From contig CAXCDZ010000018.1 in assembly GCA_963981525.1 (NCBI GenBank), forward strand, positions 1 through 14,147: a stretch of DNA of 14,147 bases, in the 5' to 3' direction. The position numbers and the translations under genes were made by a program. The notes under the pieces were generated by a model. The model searched no databases, had not been told where the DNA came from, and saw only the letters and a program-made list of their open reading frames with translations. Origin of the DNA: CAXCDZ01 sp963981525 (GTDB lineage Bacteria > Patescibacteriota > Microgenomatia > UBA1400 > UBA12108). Position 1 is the stretch's first letter; each line of letters begins with the position of its first letter. Shown piece by piece: positions 12,054 to 14,147 of this stretch.

Positions 12054-13432
12054 AATATCATGTTGGAGCTAAAAGTGATGTAGACAAAGTAAGCAAAGAA
12101 GGAGAAGCCAATGATAAGCATGAGCTGACGACCCCAGTGTGGGCGGATACTAGCGGGGAGGCGCAATCTGTTAAGAAGGAGGATCAGTGGGAAGGCGACC
12201 ATCATTGCCGCGGCGTTAAGAATGGCACCGAGCGTAAGAAGGAGGCGCGGCTCCTGAAAGCCCATGAGAATCAAGACAATTCCGAGTAAGATCTCGATCC
12301 AGAGAATAAGATAGAAGATCTTACCAACTGCAACAGGCTCTGTAACTTTGTGCCTGATAAGCAAGATATTCTCTGAGGTGATACGAGTGGCTGACTCTAG
12401 GACTCCGAGCTGAGTAGCAAAAAGGAATAACCCAGACATAACAAGAAACATCTTGCCAACGACCGGGTAAGTCATGGCGCCGATGTTTTGAGCCTGGAAA
12501 AATAGAAAAGAGAGTCCTTCGGTGCTTGCGCCGCGAGCGGTAGCTGACGAAAGAACTGCCATAAAGAGGATTGTGATAAGTCCGAGTCCGAAAAAGACGA
12601 TAAAGTGCTCGGTGACGACGAGTTTCCACCATGCGCGCCAACGACCAAGATTGGTGGCAGTGAGGGAGAATAGTTTGCCGTCAATTCGCTCATTGCTGCT
12701 TTTGCCGGCAACTAGTGCCTTGATCCCAGAATGGTGGATACCCATCCCAAAACCTTTCTCCTTTATATAGTAGCTCTGTGCTAACCCTAGATTCCCACCA
12801 GCACCAGAATAGGCGAATGCGCCAAGAAATGCGCCAATCGCGATCCCTTCTGGGAGCCAGCGCCACCCCTCTCCTACCCCGACGAGTCCCGCAAACATTG
12901 CTGACCAATCGGAACGAGAGGCAATTACGAGAGTGAGTACAAAAATAAATGGTACACCAAGATAGATGAGTGACTTTTGGAATGTCTCCATGGTTTTGTA
13001 GAGAGTCTTACCACTACTAATAATTATGCCTGTGAGAATGAGTAAGAAAATAGCGACATATTTTACGGGGAGCGCGGGAATGAGATGTGTGACAATCGAG
13101 GCTGCGGCGCTAGAGAAACCAGGGAGTGCCCAGGGAATGGTGGTTGAGATCACGAACCACCAAGGAATAGTCTTGCCCCATCTGCGCCATCCGACAAAAA
13201 CAGACTCACCTACGGCGAGAGTGTAGCGCATGATCTCGGTGTTGAGAAAAAACTGGAGAGTGATCCCGATTAGCCCACCCCAGATGAGACCTAGGCCGTA
13301 CTGACTCGTGAGGTATGGCCACATGATAAGCTCGCCACTACCAAGTGCAAGGCCTAGGAGGATGAATGAAGGACCGAGAGTGTTTCTCAACTTGATTGGT
13401 TTGGGGAGGTTGGATTTAGATAGTTTTGGCAT
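12050..13432 (-). CDS. Nramp-related transporter lacking the canonical metal-site motifs
   Basis: The 460-residue protein has about eleven hydrophobic segments and the Nramp-type N-terminus LGPSFILLGLALGSGELI (19-36). In true Mn2+/Fe2+ Nramps the TM1 motif is DPGN and TM6 has MPH. Here the TM1 position reads GSGE (31-34), and the TM6 region (203-216) reads GAFAYSGAGGNLGL with no Met-Pro-His. Some divergent Nramp-like bacterial clades share a GSGE-type TM1, and their substrates are poorly known, so I call this Nramp-related and do not name the metal. A hydrophilic loop at about 222-265 carries many charged residues. The ATG at 13432 has no Shine-Dalgarno sequence and lies six bases after an extended -10 element. 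It heads an operon with signal peptidase-CAP and the MurF-like ligase. Confidence 0.8.
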   Translation of the reverse strand: MPKLSKSNLPKPIKLRNTLGPSFILLGLALGSGELIMWPYLTSQYGLGLIWGGLIGITLQFFLNTEIMRYTLAVGESVFVGWRRWGKTIPWWFVISTTIPWALPGFSSAAASIVTHLIPALPVKYVAIFLLILTGIIISSGKTLYKTMETFQKSLIYLGVPFIFVLTLVIASRSDWSAMFAGLVGVGEGWRWLPEGIAIGAFLGAFAYSGAGGNLGLAQSYYIKEKGFGMGIHHSGIKALVAGKSSNERIDGKLFSLTATNLGRWRAWWKLVVTEHFIVFFGLGLITILFMAVLSSATARGASTEGLSFLFFQAQNIGAMTYPVVGKMFLVMSGLFLFATQLGVLESATRITSENILLIRHKVTEPVAVGKIFYLILWIEILLGIVLILMGFQEPRLLLTLGAILNAAAMMVAFPLILLLNRLRLPASIRPHWGRQLMLIIGFSFFAYFVYITFSSNMIF

Positions 13433-13438
13433 GAATCA

Positions 13439-13447
13439 AATATATCA
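13439..13447 (-). promoter_or_regulatory. Extended -10 promoter (TGATATATT) placing the Nramp-related start leaderless
   Basis: TGATATATT on the minus strand fits the extended -10 pattern with one mismatch, and its first three bases are the TGA stop codon of the toxin gene. Only six bases (TGATTC) separate it from the ATG at 13432, so the mRNA would begin at or within a base or two of the start codon. The spacing is the same as on both sides of the prfB/DedA palindrome. Confidence 0.6.
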
Positions 13448-13837
13448 CGTCTGAGAAGTTAGTTTTTGAGATTCAAGATATTTTCGGATAAGCACACGAT
13501 CTTCTGTCATGCGATTAGCTTTGAAGTACATCTCCAAGAAAATTACTTCTGAAATGTCCTGATGATAGGCGTAGATAATGCGGATCCCACTACGACTTCC
13601 GCGACCTTTGAGGGATTTGCAGGCGAATTTTTTGATTTTGCAAACATCAATATTGGCTGTACATAAGCCAGCAATTGGAAATGTAGCATGATTGTTGATC
13701 TGATGGATATGAAATAACTCGATCACGTTTTTCTTGGCCACTGTGAGATCTTCTGGTAATGAACGAAATTTTTTGCTCAGTTTTTTGAGATTTTTGTCAA
13801 AGTTGGGGGTAGTGCGATATCTAATCAGAGTTGTCAT
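13445..13837 (-). CDS. RelE/ParE-superfamily toxin-like protein
   Basis: RelE-like toxins are small basic RNases that cut mRNA at the ribosome and are held in check by a cognate antitoxin. From the ATG at 13837 the protein has 130 residues. It has a basic helical N-terminal half (PNFDKNLKKLSKKF, 11-24, then a second helix at 29-46), followed by a core with KSLKGRGSRSGIRIIYAY (74-91) and VIFLEMYFKANR (98-109). This is the K.LKG...yRi.Y...i.ll.iy.K layout of the superfamily. An ATG at 13888 would add 17 residues that lie wholly inside the upstream antitoxin gene. I prefer 13837, where the overlap is 17 bp and the product begins MTTLIRYRTTPNF. Catalytic residues vary in this group, so activity is not certain. 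Several Cys residues (59, 66, 73) are unusual. Confidence 0.75.
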   Translation of the reverse strand: MTTLIRYRTTPNFDKNLKKLSKKFRSLPEDLTVAKKNVIELFHIHQINNHATFPIAGLCTANIDVCKIKKFACKSLKGRGSRSGIRIIYAYHQDISEVIFLEMYFKANRMTEDRVLIRKYLESQKLTSQT

Positions 13838-14147
13838 ATTTTCTAGATGACGTTTCGTGTGTGCGATAAAAAACTGCTTCGTAATCAATAACTCCCTGAT
13901 TGTCTGCTGTGATCCATGGGACGTCCTGGTGCGAGATGTCTGATAGTTCCTTGGCTGTTTTATCTGCCAACCTACCTAGCTCCCAATCAATATGTTGGAG
14001 TTCTTGACCTGAGAGGAGGGAGATATCCTGCTTGAGATCGGGGTTGATAAGAAACTTCTTTTGGTCATATTTGTAGTATTTACTTTTGATAGTTTCGAGC
14101 TGCCCTTCTATTTCCATCTTTTTGATTTCTCTGGCAAAAAGTTGAGG
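13821..14147 (-). CDS. Panacea (DUF4065/SocA-like) antitoxin, C-terminal part; gene cut by window edge
   Basis: The reading frame is open to the window edge. An internal ATG at 14117 gives 98 residues, but ten further codons upstream (PQLFAREIKK) are in frame, so the true start lies outside. The visible part matches the C-terminal half of Panacea/DUF4065 domains: a helix with LLSGQELQHIDWELGRL followed by TAKELSDISHQDVPW and then a VIDYEAVFYRTHE stretch, the ELSdlSH..pW block being the family mark. Panacea domains act as antitoxins that neutralise many unrelated toxins. The gene overlaps a RelE-like toxin gene, antitoxin first, the usual order for translational coupling. Whether an N-terminal DNA-binding domain is fused cannot be seen here. 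Confidence 0.75.
   Translation of the reverse strand, partial: PQLFAREIKKMEIEGQLETIKSKYYKYDQKKFLINPDLKQDISLLSGQELQHIDWELGRLADKTAKELSDISHQDVPWITADNQGVIDYEAVFYRTHETSSRKYDNSD

Noticed and set aside
12041..12289. Plus-strand open frame across the Nramp / signal peptidase junction, rich in Lys and Glu
   Set aside because: It lies antisense to the C-terminal membrane segments of the Nramp-related protein and has no start signal. The charged composition is what an antisense read of hydrophobic codons gives.
13838..13888. ATG at 13888 as the toxin start
   Set aside because: The 17 extra residues lie wholly within the antitoxin reading frame and do not look like part of a RelE fold.
1..14147. Frequent CTAG and GATC sites across the window
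   Set aside because: By eye CTAG is not scarcer than expected for this length, so there is no clear avoidance or enrichment signal. An exact count would be needed.
1..14147. CRISPR arrays, insertion sequences, prophage genes or rRNA
   Set aside because: No regularly spaced repeats, transposase or integrase motifs, phage structural genes or rRNA signatures were seen on either strand.

Overview
The window reads as chromosomal DNA of a small-genome bacterium, most likely a Candidate Phyla Radiation (Patescibacteria) member and possibly Microgenomates. This is inferred from protein style and gene neighbourhood, not from a database search. Supporting signs are very tight gene packing with repeated 4-bp ATGA or TTGA overlaps, few Shine-Dalgarno sites, a tRNA gene without an encoded CCA, a Mur ligase without its usual N-terminal domain, and a mixed, moderately balanced base composition. 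UGA is used as an ordinary stop many times and a full RF2 gene is present, so this is not one of the UGA-glycine lineages. Almost everything is on the minus strand; only one small membrane protein gene is on the plus strand.

Layout, in minus-strand transcription order within each unit. (1) 14147-13445: the 3' end of a Panacea/DUF4065-type antitoxin gene, cut by the window edge, overlaps a RelE-like toxin gene. (2) 13432-9351: an apparent three-gene operon of an Nramp-related transporter, a signal peptidase I fused to a CAP/SCP-like domain (TTG start), and a MurF-like ligase. (3) 9339-8691: an Fe/Mn superoxide dismutase with its own extended -10 promoter. (4) 8641-8571: tRNA-Pro(GGG). (5) 8509-3784: a long co-directional run of a VIT1/CCC1-type transporter, a membrane fusion protein, a MacB/LolD-type ATPase, a MacB-type permease, a small membrane-anchored protein, and endonuclease IV. 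(6) 3267-3791 (+): a VTT/DedA-like protein, divergent from prfB. (7) 3241-2168: prfB (RF2). (8) 2126-1: a membrane-anchored protein of unknown function, then ftsE, ftsX, and the first three codons of a further gene.

Functional threads: cell envelope work (FtsEX, MurF-like ligase, signal peptidase-CAP, MacAB-like exporter, DedA-like protein), metal handling and oxidative stress (VIT1-like, Nramp-related, SOD), and information processing (RF2, tRNA-Pro, endonuclease IV). The points most worth a second look are the signal peptidase-CAP fusion in its operon, the Panacea/RelE-like pair at the right edge, and the 25-bp prfB/DedA intergenic region. That region is built around a perfect 15-bp palindrome and would give leaderless mRNAs in both directions. 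No stretch longer than about 300 bases lacks a gene.
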